Origin: Gammaproteobacteria bacterium
GTDB taxonomy: Bacteria > Pseudomonadota > Gammaproteobacteria > DSM-16500
Assembly: GCA_031291255.1 (NCBI GenBank)
Contig: JARLJN010000126.1
Coordinates: forward strand, 1 to 64,000
DNA: 64,000 nucleotides
Reading direction: 5' to 3'
Shown here: piece after piece, positions 24,974 through 34,962 of the stretch
Layout: each line of letters opens with the position of its first letter
Position numbering within the stretch: position 1 is the first letter of the stretch
The notes under the pieces: generated by a model
Databases searched by the model: none
Told to the model about the DNA's origin: nothing
What the model saw: only the letters and a program-made list of their open reading frames with translations
Translations under genes and position numbers: made by a program

Positions 24974-26178
24974 AAACTCAAAAATATATTTACAAATGGA
25001 TAGGCCTAAATCACCAAGGCATAAAAATAAAAGGTAAATTACATGCCTTAAATTCAGAACATGCAAAACAAATTTTACAAAAACAAAATATGGCTGTTTT
25101 AACAACACGTAAAGCCATTCAAGTAAAATTTTATTTATTTAATAAAAAAATCTCAGCCCGTGAAATATCAATTTTTTTACGTCAACTTTCAACTCTTATT
25201 TGCACAGGCATACCTATCATAAGTGCGTTGCAAATACTTTTAGAAAATCAAAAAAAAATTCAACTGCACCAATTAATAAATGATTTAATCGCTGCGATCA
25301 AATCAGGCCAGACACTCTCATTCAGTTTGCAACACTATCCTAACTATTTTAATGCTTTAACTCGACACTTGATTAAAATTGGTGAGCAAAGCGGAACTAT
25401 GGATGTAATGCTTACACGTATAGCCGACCAAAAAGAAAAACAAATCCAAATAAAAGAATCAATACAGCTAGCCTTACTCTATCCTACTGTCATCACTTTT
25501 ATTTCAGCCATTATGACAGTCGTAATGCTAGTCTTAGTCATCCCTAAATTTGCAGAACTTTTTGAAACTTTTCATGGCAAGCTGCCTTATTTCACTTTAA
25601 AAATAATTCAACTTTCGGCTTTCTTTCGTTGTAGTATTCCTTATTTTTTCTTTACAGTGATTTTACTCACTCCTGTTTTAATGTGGTCTCGCCACTATTT
25701 TAAATATCACTTAATAACAGATAAGTTATTATTAACTATACCTTTACTAAAAGAATTCTATCTAAAAATCTTAAGTGCAAATTTTTCACGTGTTTTTGCT
25801 GTCATGATGTGCTCTGGCATCCCTATCACAGATGCGATGAAATTATTAAAAGATCTCAGCCCAAACAGTCTCTATCAACAAGCCATTACTCAACTCACTT
25901 TCGAAATCACCTCAGGCCAACGTTTATATGATGCAATGCGTAGATGCGCATTCTTTCCTGACTTGTTAATACAAATGATTAAAGTTGGTGAAGAATCCGG
26001 CACATTAGACACTATGCTTGCAAAGAGTGCAGAATTTTATGAATCGGATATCAACCAAAGTGTCAGTCATTTCACTCAACTGCTTGAGCCCTTGATTATA
26101 ATTATCCTTGGTGTTTTAATCGGTGGATTAGTTATTGCGATGTATTTACCGATCTTTAAATTAGGGACAGTGATTTAA
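24970..26178 (+). CDS. pilC: Type IV pilus inner-membrane platform protein
   Basis: A 402-aa GspF/PilC protein with two homologous cytoplasmic domains. Each contains the family signature (GIPIISALQIL... and GIPITDAMKLL...) and KIGEQSGTMD / KVGEESGTLDTMLAK. Membrane segments lie near residues 170-190, 220-240 and 375-395. The ATG at 24970 overlaps the pilB stop (ATGA), favouring it over a TTG at 24961. The stop shares a base with the pilD start. Confidence 0.94.
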   Translation: MKTQKYIYKWIGLNHQGIKIKGKLHALNSEHAKQILQKQNMAVLTTRKAIQVKFYLFNKKISAREISIFLRQLSTLICTGIPIISALQILLENQKKIQLHQLINDLIAAIKSGQTLSFSLQHYPNYFNALTRHLIKIGEQSGTMDVMLTRIADQKEKQIQIKESIQLALLYPTVITFISAIMTVVMLVLVIPKFAELFETFHGKLPYFTLKIIQLSAFFRCSIPYFFFTVILLTPVLMWSRHYFKYHLITDKLLLTIPLLKEFYLKILSANFSRVFAVMMCSGIPITDAMKLLKDLSPNSLYQQAITQLTFEITSGQRLYDAMRRCAFFPDLLIQMIKVGEESGTLDTMLAKSAEFYESDINQSVSHFTQLLEPLIIIILGVLIGGLVIAMYLPIFKLGTVI

Positions 26179-27050
26179 TGGATATTATTAAATTTCTAGC
26201 AGAAAATCAGAATTTTTTCTTAATGATAATTGCCGCCTTGTCACTACTCATAGGCAGTTTTTTAAATGTAGTGATTTACCGTCTTCCGCGCATGATAGAA
26301 CAAGATTGGAGTCTAGAATGTCGAGAATACCTAGGCTTAAAACCCAACACAACTGAGCCTAAACCATTAAATTTATGTCTGCCCACTTCTCACTGCCCTC
26401 ATTGCAAAAAATCGTTAAGACCTTGGCACAACATACCTGTCATCAGTTACCTCGTCTTAAAAGGTCAATGCGCTTACTGTAATGCAAAAATTTCTATACG
26501 TTATCCGCTGGTTGAAGCACTGTGCTGCATAGCTTCTGTTTATGTGGCCTGGCGTTTTGGTGTTAGCTGGCAAACAGTAGCCGCCCTCTTTTTCACATGG
26601 TCTGTCATTGCACTCACTTTTATTGATTTAGACTGTCAATTATTACCTGACTGTCTCACCTTTCTATTATTCGCAGTGGGTTTGCTGTGTAGTATATTCA
26701 ATCTGTTTTGCAACAGCCAAGACGCCATCATAGGCGGTATCAGCGGTTATTTAATTTTTGCTATCACACAAAGTCTCTTTAAATTAGTCACTGGCAAAGT
26801 GGGTATGGGACAAGGCGATTATAAATTTCTAGCAGCCATAGGCGCTTTCTTAGGTTGGCAAATGCTGCCTTTGGTTATCATATTATCCTCTGTCAGCGGC
26901 ATTATTTTCAGCCTGACACACATGGTCATGCAACGTAAATTTAAAAGTGTACCCATGCCTTTTGGGCCCTACTTAGCTGTTGCTGGCTGGGTAAGCTTAA
27001 TGTGGGGAAATGATATCGTGCGGCTGTATCTCAATGCCATACACTACTAA
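26178..27050 (+). CDS. pilD: Prepilin leader peptidase/N-methyltransferase
   Basis: A 290-aa aspartic membrane protease that cleaves type IV prepilins (and any type II pseudopilins) after Gly and methylates the new N-terminus. The cytoplasmic zinc tetracysteine is present (CPHCKKSLRPWHNIP, then CAYCNAKIS). The catalytic aspartates lie in TFIDLDCQLLPD and in GMGQGDYKFL (the GxGD motif). About eight helices. The start overlaps the pilC stop (TAATG). Confidence 0.95.
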   Translation: MDIIKFLAENQNFFLMIIAALSLLIGSFLNVVIYRLPRMIEQDWSLECREYLGLKPNTTEPKPLNLCLPTSHCPHCKKSLRPWHNIPVISYLVLKGQCAYCNAKISIRYPLVEALCCIASVYVAWRFGVSWQTVAALFFTWSVIALTFIDLDCQLLPDCLTFLLFAVGLLCSIFNLFCNSQDAIIGGISGYLIFAITQSLFKLVTGKVGMGQGDYKFLAAIGAFLGWQMLPLVIILSSVSGIIFSLTHMVMQRKFKSVPMPFGPYLAVAGWVSLMWGNDIVRLYLNAIHY

Positions 27051-27642
27051 ATTAGTTGTAGGCCTAACAGGCGGCATAGGTTCAGGTAAATCCACTGTTG
27101 CTGAACTGTTTGCAAAACTGGGCACTCCGATTATTGATACAGATAAATTTGCGCGAGAGTTGACGCAACCCAATCAAGAAGCTTTTAAAGCCATAGAAAA
27201 ACACTATGCTCATCAAAACATTATTCATGAAGGTCATCTGAATCGAGCGGCTTTACGTAAAATCATTTTTGATAATGAAAAAGAACGCAAATGGTTAGAA
27301 GATCTTTTACATCCTTTAATTCGTTTAGAGATAGAAAGGCAAGTAAAACAAGTCACCTTCCCTTATTGCATGGTCGCCATTCCATTATTATTTGAAAGCC
27401 AGCCTAACCCTCTCATACAAAGAACACTAGTGGTAGATGCTCCAGAAGAGCTGCAAATTACACGTACTCAATCGCGTGATCTCACATCGACTCAAGATGT
27501 AGAAGCCATCATGAAAACACAAGTCACTCGCGCGCACAGATTAGAAAATGCGGATGATATTATTGTTAATGATGGGTCACTAGAAAAATTAGAACAGCAA
27601 GTCAAAGTCCTGCATGAATTTTACCTAAAGCTGGGTGGATGA
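27034..27642 (+). CDS. coaE: Dephospho-CoA kinase
   Basis: Catalyses the last step of coenzyme A synthesis, phosphorylation of dephospho-CoA. The P-loop is GLTGGIGSGKST; further family motifs are DTDKFARELTQP, HPLIR and VAIPLLFE. With the ATG at 27034 the protein has 202 aa, normal for the family, and overlaps pilD by 17 bp; an ATG at 27010 would add eight residues. The pilD-coaE-zapD-yacG order is common in gammaproteobacteria. The stop is followed within 10 bp by a family 1 repeat. Confidence 0.95.
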   Translation: MPYTTKLVVGLTGGIGSGKSTVAELFAKLGTPIIDTDKFARELTQPNQEAFKAIEKHYAHQNIIHEGHLNRAALRKIIFDNEKERKWLEDLLHPLIRLEIERQVKQVTFPYCMVAIPLLFESQPNPLIQRTLVVDAPEELQITRTQSRDLTSTQDVEAIMKTQVTRAHRLENADDIIVNDGSLEKLEQQVKVLHEFYLKLGG

Positions 27643-27647
27643 CTCAT

Positions 27648-27680
27648 GTAGCCCGGATTGAGCTTTGCGAAAATCCGGGA
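27648..27680. repeat. REP-like palindrome, family 1
   Basis: The unit GTAGCCCGGATTGAGCTTTG followed by CGAAAATCCGGGA is identical in its core to one copy at 1573-1603. It lies just after the coaE stop. Confidence 0.9.
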
Positions 27681-27798
27681 AATTCCCCAGGCTACCTACC
27701 TTCACATGCCCCAAATAGACCATCAATTTAATAAGACACTTTTCCACAGCTATGTTATTATTTTGAGTTATTATATTACCTAATTTGAATCAAAAATT

Positions 27799-28566
27799 AT
27801 GATAGAAAACACTATTATTTACGAGCAACCATTGAATGAACTGATTCGTGTTTGTCTACGCCTAGAACAATTATTTCATCAACTTGATTACCTTGTTGCC
27901 GATACTAGCACCTTAGGCACACGCCATGTGGTTTCCGCTGTTATCCAAATCCTACAATTACTAGACCGCCCTGACTTAAAAGCCAAGTTGGCTAAAGAAT
28001 TAGGCCATCATTTAAGCAATTTAATGCGGCTAGAAAACACGCCGCAAATTGATCAAGAAAAATTACGCCAATTATTAAGACAACTCGATGACCTAATCCG
28101 ATGTTTCATCGATAGCAATGGCAAAATTGGTCAAAATCTTCGCGATGTGGAAATGCTCAATAATTTGCGCTTGCATTTAACCAGCCCCGGCGGTGGATGT
28201 AACTTTGATATACCCGTCTTTCATTATTGGTTACAACAACCCATAGAAAAACGCCAAGAAACGATAAACGCGTGGTTAAAGGAATTCAGCAACATACGGA
28301 CTACTGCGACCTTAATTTTACAGCTTATACGTGAAGGCACAAAAGTTCAGCACAAAATGGCAGACCATGGTTTTTGCCAAGAATTACTCGATCCACAATT
28401 AAATTTACGCTTAATCCGTGTTGCAATACCACAAAATTTACCAGTCTATCCAGAAATCAGCGTGGGTAGACATTTTTTAAGCATACGCTTTTTCTCTCCC
28501 AATATCACAGAACGTGCAACTCAATATACTGACAACCTGTCGTTCTGGCTTGCATTCGGTAGCTAA
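27799..28566 (+). CDS. zapD: Z-ring associated protein ZapD
   Basis: A 255-aa cytosolic protein that cross-links FtsZ filaments at midcell (formerly YacF/DUF1342). The N-terminal [19 protein letters not shown] is highly characteristic, and the length matches the family. The following yacG starts 2 nt after its stop. Genes coaE, zapD and yacG are linked in E. coli as well. Confidence 0.93.
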   Translation: MIENTIIYEQPLNELIRVCLRLEQLFHQLDYLVADTSTLGTRHVVSAVIQILQLLDRPDLKAKLAKELGHHLSNLMRLENTPQIDQEKLRQLLRQLDDLIRCFIDSNGKIGQNLRDVEMLNNLRLHLTSPGGGCNFDIPVFHYWLQQPIEKRQETINAWLKEFSNIRTTATLILQLIREGTKVQHKMADHGFCQELLDPQLNLRLIRVAIPQNLPVYPEISVGRHFLSIRFFSPNITERATQYTDNLSFWLAFGS

Positions 28567-28567
28567 A

Positions 28568-28762
28568 ATGACCCTAAAAAAAGAAGACATACGTTGCCCA
28601 ACCTGTAACAAAGAAAATACCTGGAAGGCCGACAATGCTTATCGACCCTTCTGCTCTGCCCGATGTAAATTAATTGATTTGGGTGAATGGGCTGATGAAA
28701 ATCATGTCATTCCCGGTGAGCCCGTAAATCCCAGAGCAGATGACGACATAGATGAAACGTAA
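28568..28762 (+). CDS. yacG: DNA gyrase inhibitor YacG (zinc protein)
   Basis: A 64-aa zinc-finger protein. Cysteines [10 protein letters not shown] and [18 protein letters not shown] form the zinc site, and the LIDLGEWA helix is diagnostic; the acidic tail is typical. In E. coli YacG binds GyrB and inhibits gyrase. The ATG at 28568 is chosen because upstream codons overlap zapD and family members begin a few residues before the first CxxC. Confidence 0.93.
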   Translation: MTLKKEDIRCPTCNKENTWKADNAYRPFCSARCKLIDLGEWADENHVIPGEPVNPRADDDIDET

Positions 28763-28782
28763 ACATTCAATATCCCTTTTTT

Positions 28783-28813
28783 GTAGCCTGGACAAAACGA
28801 AGTGTGTCCGGGA
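28783..28813. repeat. REP-like palindrome, family 1 (diverged)
   Basis: GTAGCCTGGACAAAACGAAG followed by TGTGTCCGGGA is a diverged family 1 unit 20 bp after the yacG stop, ahead of the SulP-CA gene. Confidence 0.8.
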
Positions 28814-28848
28814 ATGAATGAGACTGATCTCATCAAGGAAGACTAACT

Positions 28849-31044
28849 ATGTTAAGAAAAGTTTTTCGTTATCCTAGTGGCTACCTAAAATATGACCTCG
28901 TTGCTGGCTTAGTGGTTTTCTTAGTCGCAATCCCACTCTGTCTAGGCGTAGCACTTGCCTCAGGCGCACCTCTTTTTTCTGGCATCATTGCTGGCATCAT
29001 AGGCGGTATAGTCGTAGGCATCCTGAGTGAATCCAGATTAAGCGTTAGCGGTCCCGCTGCTGGCATGGTAGCTGTAGTCTTAAGCGCCATTTCGCAATTA
29101 GGTGGTTTTGAAACTTTTTTATTAGCACTCTTGCTCGCAGGCATATTACAAATCATTATTGGCAGCTTACGTGCTGGCTTTATTGCTGACTATATACCCT
29201 CCAATGTCATACAAGGACTGCTTTGCGCCATTGGAATATTAATTATCGTCAAGCAAATACCTTTTGCATTTACCTACACAACAGAAAACGTACTATTACT
29301 GGAAGCCTTTCGTGATACCTCCAATACACTTAGCTTAAAACCACTGGAAGATATTACAGATCATATTAATCTGGGCGCAGTTATTATCAGCACACTTTCT
29401 TTAGGCTTGCTGATCTTCTTTGATAAAACGTCTAATCCTCGATTCAAAAAAATTCCCGGCTCTATTGTTGTCGTAATCCTCGGTATTATCATCAACGAAA
29501 TCTACGCGACTTTTTTACCCGACATCGCGCAATACAGCACAGAACTTGTAAACATCCCCCTTAGCGATAATTTCCAATCCTTTTGCGCGCTGTTCAAACA
29601 TCCCAACTGGCAGAGCTGGTCTGATCCTAATGTGTATTTTTACGCATGTGTTTTAGCTGCCATCGCTTCATTAGAAGCATTATTAAATTTAGAAGCCATA
29701 GAAAAATTAGATAATATAAAACGTTATGTTTCACGCAATCGTGAATTAGTCGCGCAAGGCATAGGGAATACCTTAGCAGGTTTACTGGGCGGCATTCCGA
29801 TTACGTCTGTTATTGTTAGAAGCTCAGTGAATATCCAAGCAGGTGCTAAATCAAAACTTTCGACTATTATCCACGGTGTATTTATCTTATTAGTGGCAAT
29901 CCTCATTCCTCACTGGATGAATCTAATTCCACTTGCTTCACTGGCTGCGATTTTAATTTATGTAGGTTACAAACTAACTAAACCCTATATTTATAAAGAA
30001 ATGTACGAACAAGGATTTGCACGATTTTTACCTTTTATAATTACAGTAGCAGCAATTATTTTTACTAATTTATTAACAGGTATTTTAATCGGATTATTCT
30101 TCAGCTTCTTCTTTATTCTAAGAGATAACAGCCAAGTTCAACTCGACATTATCAATGAAAAACATCCGCTAGGCGTGATTAAAAGAATTGTATTACCGCA
30201 GCAAATGTCATTTTTAAGTAAAGCGTCTTTCGTTGCAGAGCTTGAACACATTCCATCTGACATACACTTGATTATCGATGCGCGTTATACCAAATACATA
30301 GACAGAGATATTTTAGAAGTGCTAGAAGATTTCAAAAACAGCAAAGCACCTAATAAAAATATCGCTATTAATTTATTAGGATTTAAAGATCATTATGATA
30401 TACACAATCATATCGATTTTATTAATGTCACGACCTACGACATGCAATCTGCACTGAAACCTGCTGACGTGCTTGAAATTTTAAAAGAAGGCAATAAAAG
30501 ATTTGTCAACGATCAACGCATACATCGCAGTGTATTAGATGATATTAAATCCACATCCTCTACACAGCATCCTATTGCCATCGTATTAGGTTGTATAGAC
30601 TCTCGTGTTCCCATAGAAACTATTTTTGATATGGGTGTGGGTGATGTTTTTGTAGTACGCATAGCAGGAAACGTCATGAATGATGACATTATTGCTAGCA
30701 TGGAGTTTGCTTGTCATATTGCGGGCGCAAAATTTATTTTAGTCCTAGGACACACACAGTGCGGCGCAATTAAAGCAGCTTGCGATGGCGCTGTCAGTGG
30801 TCACTTAGGTCACCTACTCGATAAAATCAAACCCGCAATTAATGCAGAGATAGCTACACAAACAAATCGCACTGTTGACAATGAAAACTTCCTGACTAAC
30901 GTGACTAAAATTAACATAGAAAATACCATACGAGAAATTCATGCAAAAAGCACCGTATTAAACCGCTTAATCACTACGCATGAAATTGGATTAATAGGTG
31001 CGTTATATGATGTGGGTACGGGACTAGTGAGTTTTCAAGAATAA
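28849..31044 (+). CDS. SulP transporter fused to beta-carbonic anhydrase
   Basis: A 731-aa fusion. Residues about 1-430 form a SulP anion-transporter core of many helices, with the typical start KYDLVAGLVVFLVAIPLCLG and SRLSVSGPAAGMVAVV. Residues about 440-540 look like a poorly conserved STAS-like cytoplasmic domain. Residues about 545-731 are a beta-carbonic anhydrase with zinc ligands Cys582 (GCIDSR), His635 and Cys638 (LGHTQCGA); the Asp-Arg dyad of CxDSR is intact. This suggests bicarbonate uptake coupled to CO2/HCO3- interconversion. It interrupts the usual yacG-mutT-secA order. Confidence 0.93.
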   Translation: MLRKVFRYPSGYLKYDLVAGLVVFLVAIPLCLGVALASGAPLFSGIIAGIIGGIVVGILSESRLSVSGPAAGMVAVVLSAISQLGGFETFLLALLLAGILQIIIGSLRAGFIADYIPSNVIQGLLCAIGILIIVKQIPFAFTYTTENVLLLEAFRDTSNTLSLKPLEDITDHINLGAVIISTLSLGLLIFFDKTSNPRFKKIPGSIVVVILGIIINEIYATFLPDIAQYSTELVNIPLSDNFQSFCALFKHPNWQSWSDPNVYFYACVLAAIASLEALLNLEAIEKLDNIKRYVSRNRELVAQGIGNTLAGLLGGIPITSVIVRSSVNIQAGAKSKLSTIIHGVFILLVAILIPHWMNLIPLASLAAILIYVGYKLTKPYIYKEMYEQGFARFLPFIITVAAIIFTNLLTGILIGLFFSFFFILRDNSQVQLDIINEKHPLGVIKRIVLPQQMSFLSKASFVAELEHIPSDIHLIIDARYTKYIDRDILEVLEDFKNSKAPNKNIAINLLGFKDHYDIHNHIDFINVTTYDMQSALKPADVLEILKEGNKRFVNDQRIHRSVLDDIKSTSSTQHPIAIVLGCIDSRVPIETIFDMGVGDVFVVRIAGNVMNDDIIASMEFACHIAGAKFILVLGHTQCGAIKAACDGAVSGHLGHLLDKIKPAINAEIATQTNRTVDNENFLTNVTKINIENTIREIHAKSTVLNRLITTHEIGLIGALYDVGTGLVSFQE

Positions 31045-31053
31045 GTATTTTAT

Positions 31054-31114
31054 GGGGTCAGGCCTGACAAATTGACTTACACTTAAGTATGTCAGTTTGT
31101 CAGGCCTGACCCCC
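31054..31114. repeat. Family 3 palindrome between convergent genes
   Basis: GGGGTCAGGCCTGACAAATT and the opposite arm ending TTTGTCAGGCCTGACCCC form a near-perfect hairpin. It spans the gap between the SulP-CA gene and the convergent mutT gene and includes the last codons and stop of mutT. It is the same family as 14041-14141, with a much shorter spacer. Confidence 0.92.
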
Positions 31115-31499
31115 TATTTACATTCAACAACTTTTCAATTATAAGATCATTCCCTTCCGGAAATTTAAATTGAGATAACTCTGATATTTTCACCCACTGT
31201 ATAGGTTGACCTTCAGCGCCTACAGGGTTGCCTGTAAATTTTTTTATGAGCCAGGTATCTAATAAAACGGATTGATGTGTGTAGTGAAACGGAATTTGAA
31301 TCCAAGGCTCTGCCTCTAAAATATCTATACCGATTTCTTCTTTGAACTCACGAGTTAAAGCTTGAAATGCCGATTCATTCGCTTCGACTTTGCCGCCAGG
31401 AAATTCCCAGTAACCACTTTTTGCTTGATGGGCTAAACGCTGAGCGATCAACACTTGTTGATCGCTATTGAGAATAATGCCTATAACTACATGCTGCAT
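31092..31499 (-). CDS. mutT: 8-oxo-dGTP diphosphatase (Nudix)
   Basis: A 135-aa Nudix hydrolase that sanitises oxidised nucleotides. The Nudix box is complete: GGKVEANESAFQALTREFKEEIGI (G-x5-E-x7-REFxEExGI, residues about 37-59; written here as GGKVEANESAFQ plus ALTREFKEEIGI). It starts 3 nt after the secA stop, the conserved secA-mutT arrangement. The C-terminal residues (RGSGLTN) are encoded by the family 3 palindrome, so the native C-terminus was probably altered by the repeat, away from the catalytic core. Confidence 0.92.
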   Translation of the reverse strand: MQHVVIGIILNSDQQVLIAQRLAHQAKSGYWEFPGGKVEANESAFQALTREFKEEIGIDILEAEPWIQIPFHYTHQSVLLDTWLIKKFTGNPVGAEGQPIQWVKISELSQFKFPEGNDLIIEKLLNVNRGSGLTN

Positions 31500-31502
31500 T
31501 TA

Positions 31503-34220
31503 CTAAGATAAACTACCATGACATTGTTTATATTTCTTGCCTGATCCACAGGGACATAACTCGTTACGCCCTACTTTAGGCTCATCCCGTACAAATGGAA
31601 CAACAACTGGACGTTGAGTATCAAGATTGGTTTCTTCCATGTTATCTTGAAGAGCATCTACACCTGCATGCTCATATTCCATTTTCAATGCATTCACTTG
31701 ACGACGCTGTGCTTCCAGCCTTTCAACATCTTCTTCAGCTTTCACCTCGAATTTGCTCAATGTTGAAATCACTTCATAATTAATTCTATCTAACATGTCT
31801 ACGAATAACTCGAAGGATTCACGCTTGTATTCTTGTTTAGGATTCTTTTGTGCATAACCGCGCAAATGTATGCCCTGACGCAAATAATCCATTGCTGCTA
31901 AATGTTCACGCCATTGCAAATCTAAGGTTTGCAACATAACCGCTTTTTCAAACTGACGCATAACAGATGCACCGGCTTGATCTTCTTTTTTCTGATAAAT
32001 TTCTTTGTGTATTTCATGAATTTTTTTACGTAAAGTCTCTTCATGCAAAGTGCCGTCACTTTCCAACCAAGACGCTATAGGCAAATGTAAATTAAAATCT
32101 TTTTCTAATTGCGCTTCTAAGCCTGGAATATCCCACTGCTCTTCTAAGGTTTGTGGTGGAATAAATATGTTGATTGCACTGTCTAACACACGTTGCTGTA
32201 TGGAATTAATTGTATCTGAGATGTCATCTGAAGTGAGCAACTCGTCACGCTGACTGTAGATTACTTTACGTTGTTCGTTTGCAACATCATCATATTCTAA
32301 TAATTGTTTACGTATATCAAAATTGTGCGCTTCTACTTTACGCTGTGCGCTCTCAATGCTGCTAGAAAGCAATCTCGACTCTAGCGCTACACCTTTTTCC
32401 ATCCCTATGCGTTTCATTAGAGCAGTAATTCTATCACCGCTAAATATACGTAATAAGCTGTCTTCTAATGAAAGATAAAAGCAAGATTTTCCTGGATCAC
32501 CTTGACGACCTGAGCGTCCACGTAATTGATTATCTATACGTCTAGATTCATGACGTTCAGTACCTAAGACATACAAACCGCCTGCTGCAATCACTTCATC
32601 ATGGCGTTTTTGCCATGCTGCTTTACGACTTGCAATTTCGTCTTCTGAAAGATTGTCTAAACCCTTAAGCTCAGCCTCTAAGTTACCGCCTAATACTATA
32701 TCTGTTCCACGACCCGCCATATTGGTTGCAATGGTCACAGCGCCAGGACGGCCTGCTTCTGCAATAATTTGCGCTTCTTTTTCGTGAAATTTAGCGTTCA
32801 ATACTTGGTGTATGATTTTTTCTTTTTTCAATAAACTTGAAAGATATTCTGATGTTTCAATCGAAGCAGTACCCACTAAAGCAGGCTGACCCTTAGCAGA
32901 ACTTTTTTTAATATCTTCAATAATCGCTGTGAATTTTTCATCTGCTGACATATAAACAAGATCAGGATAATCACCGCGTACCATAGGTTGGTTAGTCGGT
33001 AAGACTACAACTTCCAATCCATAAATTTGCTGGAATTCATACGCTTCAGTATCAGCTGTTCCTGTCATACCAGACAATTTGTTATAAAGCCGGAAATAAT
33101 TTTGAAATGTAATCGAAGCCAGCGTTTGATTTTCTTGACGAATTTTAACTTTTTCTTTTGCTTCTACGGCTTGATGTAATCCATCAGACCAGCGTCTACC
33201 TGGCATCGTTCTGCCTGTATGTTCATCGACAATAACAACTTCATTATTTTGAACTATGTAATCTACATCGCGATGAAATAACGCATGACCGCGTAACGCT
33301 GCATTGAGATGATGCATCAACATAATGTTGTTTGCATCATAAAGACTTTCGCCTTCTTTTAACAAACCTGTTTTAGAAAATAATTCTTCTATGTGTTGAT
33401 GACCTTCTTCAGATAAGTGTATTTGTTTGCTTTTTTCATCTATAGAAAAATCACCAGGGCCGTCTTTCACTAATTGCTTAGTGAGCTGAGGAACAAGTTC
33501 ATTAATCGTAATATAAAGATCAGTGCTATCTTCTGCTGCACCGGAAATGATTAATGGCGTACGCGCTTCATCAATCAGAATAGAGTCGACTTCATCAATG
33601 ACAGCATAATTTAGTTTACGCTGTACTTTATCGCCCGCACTGAAAGCCATATTGTCACGCAAATAATCAAAACCAAATTCGTTATTGGTTCCGTAGGTAA
33701 TATCTGCTGCATAAGCTTGTTGTTTTTCTTGAGGGGACATATTGGGCAGTATAACGCCCACAGACAGGCCTAGAAACGTAAGTACCGGGCTCATCCACTC
33801 AGCGTCGCGCTTAGCCAAATAATCGTTTACCGTGATGATATGGACGCCCAAACCAGGCAGTGCATTCAAATATGAGGCCAGAGTCGAAGTCAGTGTTTTA
33901 CCTTCGCCTGTACGCATTTCTGCAATACAGCCTTCATTCAAGACCATGCCGCCCAATAATTGAACATCAAAATGACGCATGTTTAAAACACGCTTGGCGG
34001 TTTCACGGACAACTGCAAATGCTTCTGGCAATAGGCTGTCTAACGTGGCTCCATCTTTCAATCTTTGACGAAATTCTTGAGTTTTTGCTTGAAGGTCTGC
34101 ATCAGAAAGTGCAGAAATCTCGGGCTCAAGTGCATTGATTTTATCAACGACTTTCCACATGTTCCGTAATACACGCTGATTACGACTACCAAAAATTCGA
34201 GTAAAAAAACCTGTTAACAT
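31503..34220 (-). CDS. secA: Preprotein translocase ATPase SecA
   Basis: A 905-aa motor ATPase driving protein export through SecYEG. Walker A is [12 protein letters not shown]; the DEAD-like motif is [19 protein letters not shown], with AGRGTDI and [13 protein letters not shown] further on. The C-terminal SEC-C zinc motif ends the protein ([17 protein letters not shown]). The length matches E. coli SecA (901 aa). It is divergent from dciA and followed closely by mutT, the usual gammaproteobacterial neighbourhood. Confidence 0.97.
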   Translation of the reverse strand: MLTGFFTRIFGSRNQRVLRNMWKVVDKINALEPEISALSDADLQAKTQEFRQRLKDGATLDSLLPEAFAVVRETAKRVLNMRHFDVQLLGGMVLNEGCIAEMRTGEGKTLTSTLASYLNALPGLGVHIITVNDYLAKRDAEWMSPVLTFLGLSVGVILPNMSPQEKQQAYAADITYGTNNEFGFDYLRDNMAFSAGDKVQRKLNYAVIDEVDSILIDEARTPLIISGAAEDSTDLYITINELVPQLTKQLVKDGPGDFSIDEKSKQIHLSEEGHQHIEELFSKTGLLKEGESLYDANNIMLMHHLNAALRGHALFHRDVDYIVQNNEVVIVDEHTGRTMPGRRWSDGLHQAVEAKEKVKIRQENQTLASITFQNYFRLYNKLSGMTGTADTEAYEFQQIYGLEVVVLPTNQPMVRGDYPDLVYMSADEKFTAIIEDIKKSSAKGQPALVGTASIETSEYLSSLLKKEKIIHQVLNAKFHEKEAQIIAEAGRPGAVTIATNMAGRGTDIVLGGNLEAELKGLDNLSEDEIASRKAAWQKRHDEVIAAGGLYVLGTERHESRRIDNQLRGRSGRQGDPGKSCFYLSLEDSLLRIFSGDRITALMKRIGMEKGVALESRLLSSSIESAQRKVEAHNFDIRKQLLEYDDVANEQRKVIYSQRDELLTSDDISDTINSIQQRVLDSAINIFIPPQTLEEQWDIPGLEAQLEKDFNLHLPIASWLESDGTLHEETLRKKIHEIHKEIYQKKEDQAGASVMRQFEKAVMLQTLDLQWREHLAAMDYLRQGIHLRGYAQKNPKQEYKRESFELFVDMLDRINYEVISTLSKFEVKAEEDVERLEAQRRQVNALKMEYEHAGVDALQDNMEETNLDTQRPVVVPFVRDEPKVGRNELCPCGSGKKYKQCHGSLS

Positions 34221-34375
34221 AGCGCTGGGTGTCTTCTCACGTAAATAAATTGATTGGGAGCATTACCTGCTCTACAAATAATATCAAATACTTAGAAAGC
34301 ATCTTACATTTTTGCTTCTCAGGTATACTATAGTAAGATAAAAATTCACATATTAAATACCAGGGGCAAGATATC

Positions 34376-34834
34376 ATGAGCCAGAGTTCTCAACAAGCTA
34401 TAACTCATGTTTTACAACAAGATAGCAAGTTACTGAACACACTTTTGGCCAAAATTCATCAACTGAACAGTCTGCAACAGCTTTTATGTGAGTCACTTGA
34501 TGCAAAATTAGCACAACACTGCCAGATAGCCAATCTGGAAAATGGCAGTTTAATTATTTTAACTGACAGCGCTATCTGGGCCACACAAATTCGCTTTCAA
34601 GCAGGTGATCTTTTAGCCAAACTGAGGCTACATCCCCTGCTCCATCATCTAAAGAACATATCGTGCATCACGCGCCCTGCACCCGTAAAACAACAAGAGC
34701 CCGCAGTTAAGCCTATGCCACGCCTTTCTACACATACTGCAGAGCTAATAAAAAACTCGGCTGACACTATACAACATGACAAGCTCAAAACCGCTCTAAA
34801 CAAAATTGCTCAGCATATCAAACATAATGCTTAA
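34376..34834 (+). CDS. dciA: DciA/DUF721 family protein
   Basis: A 152-aa protein with a DUF721 (DciA) domain at about residues 10-105 (LAQHCQIANLENGSLIILTD and IWATQIRFQAGDLLAKLR). DciA loads or interacts with the replicative helicase DnaB in bacteria lacking DnaC/DnaI. Its position next to secA and lpxC is typical. The ATG has AGGGG 9 nt upstream. The intergenic region of about 155 bp holds both this promoter and that of secA. A family 1 repeat follows the gene. Confidence 0.85.
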   Translation: MSQSSQQAITHVLQQDSKLLNTLLAKIHQLNSLQQLLCESLDAKLAQHCQIANLENGSLIILTDSAIWATQIRFQAGDLLAKLRLHPLLHHLKNISCITRPAPVKQQEPAVKPMPRLSTHTAELIKNSADTIQHDKLKTALNKIAQHIKHNA

Positions 34835-34878
34835 AATTGGTAACCCAACAAAAAACATTATTGTATTGCTTATCATTT

Positions 34879-34962
34879 GTAGCGCGGACAAAGGCGTTCT
34901 GCGCCGTGTCCGCGAAGCCTGTCTCATCCATTCCCGGATTCGCTGCGCTTAATCCGGGCTAC
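34879..34962. repeat. Compound REP-like repeat, GC-rich plus family 1
   Basis: GTAGCGCGGACAAAGGCGTT, then CTGCGCCGTGTCCGCG (34879-34915), is followed by a family 1 unit at 34933-34962 (CCCGGATTCGCTGCGCTTAA, then TCCGGGCTAC). The order mirrors that at 5348-5428 in reverse. The TAG stop of the minus-strand gene at 34959 is supplied by the GTAGCCCGG end of the repeat. Confidence 0.9.
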
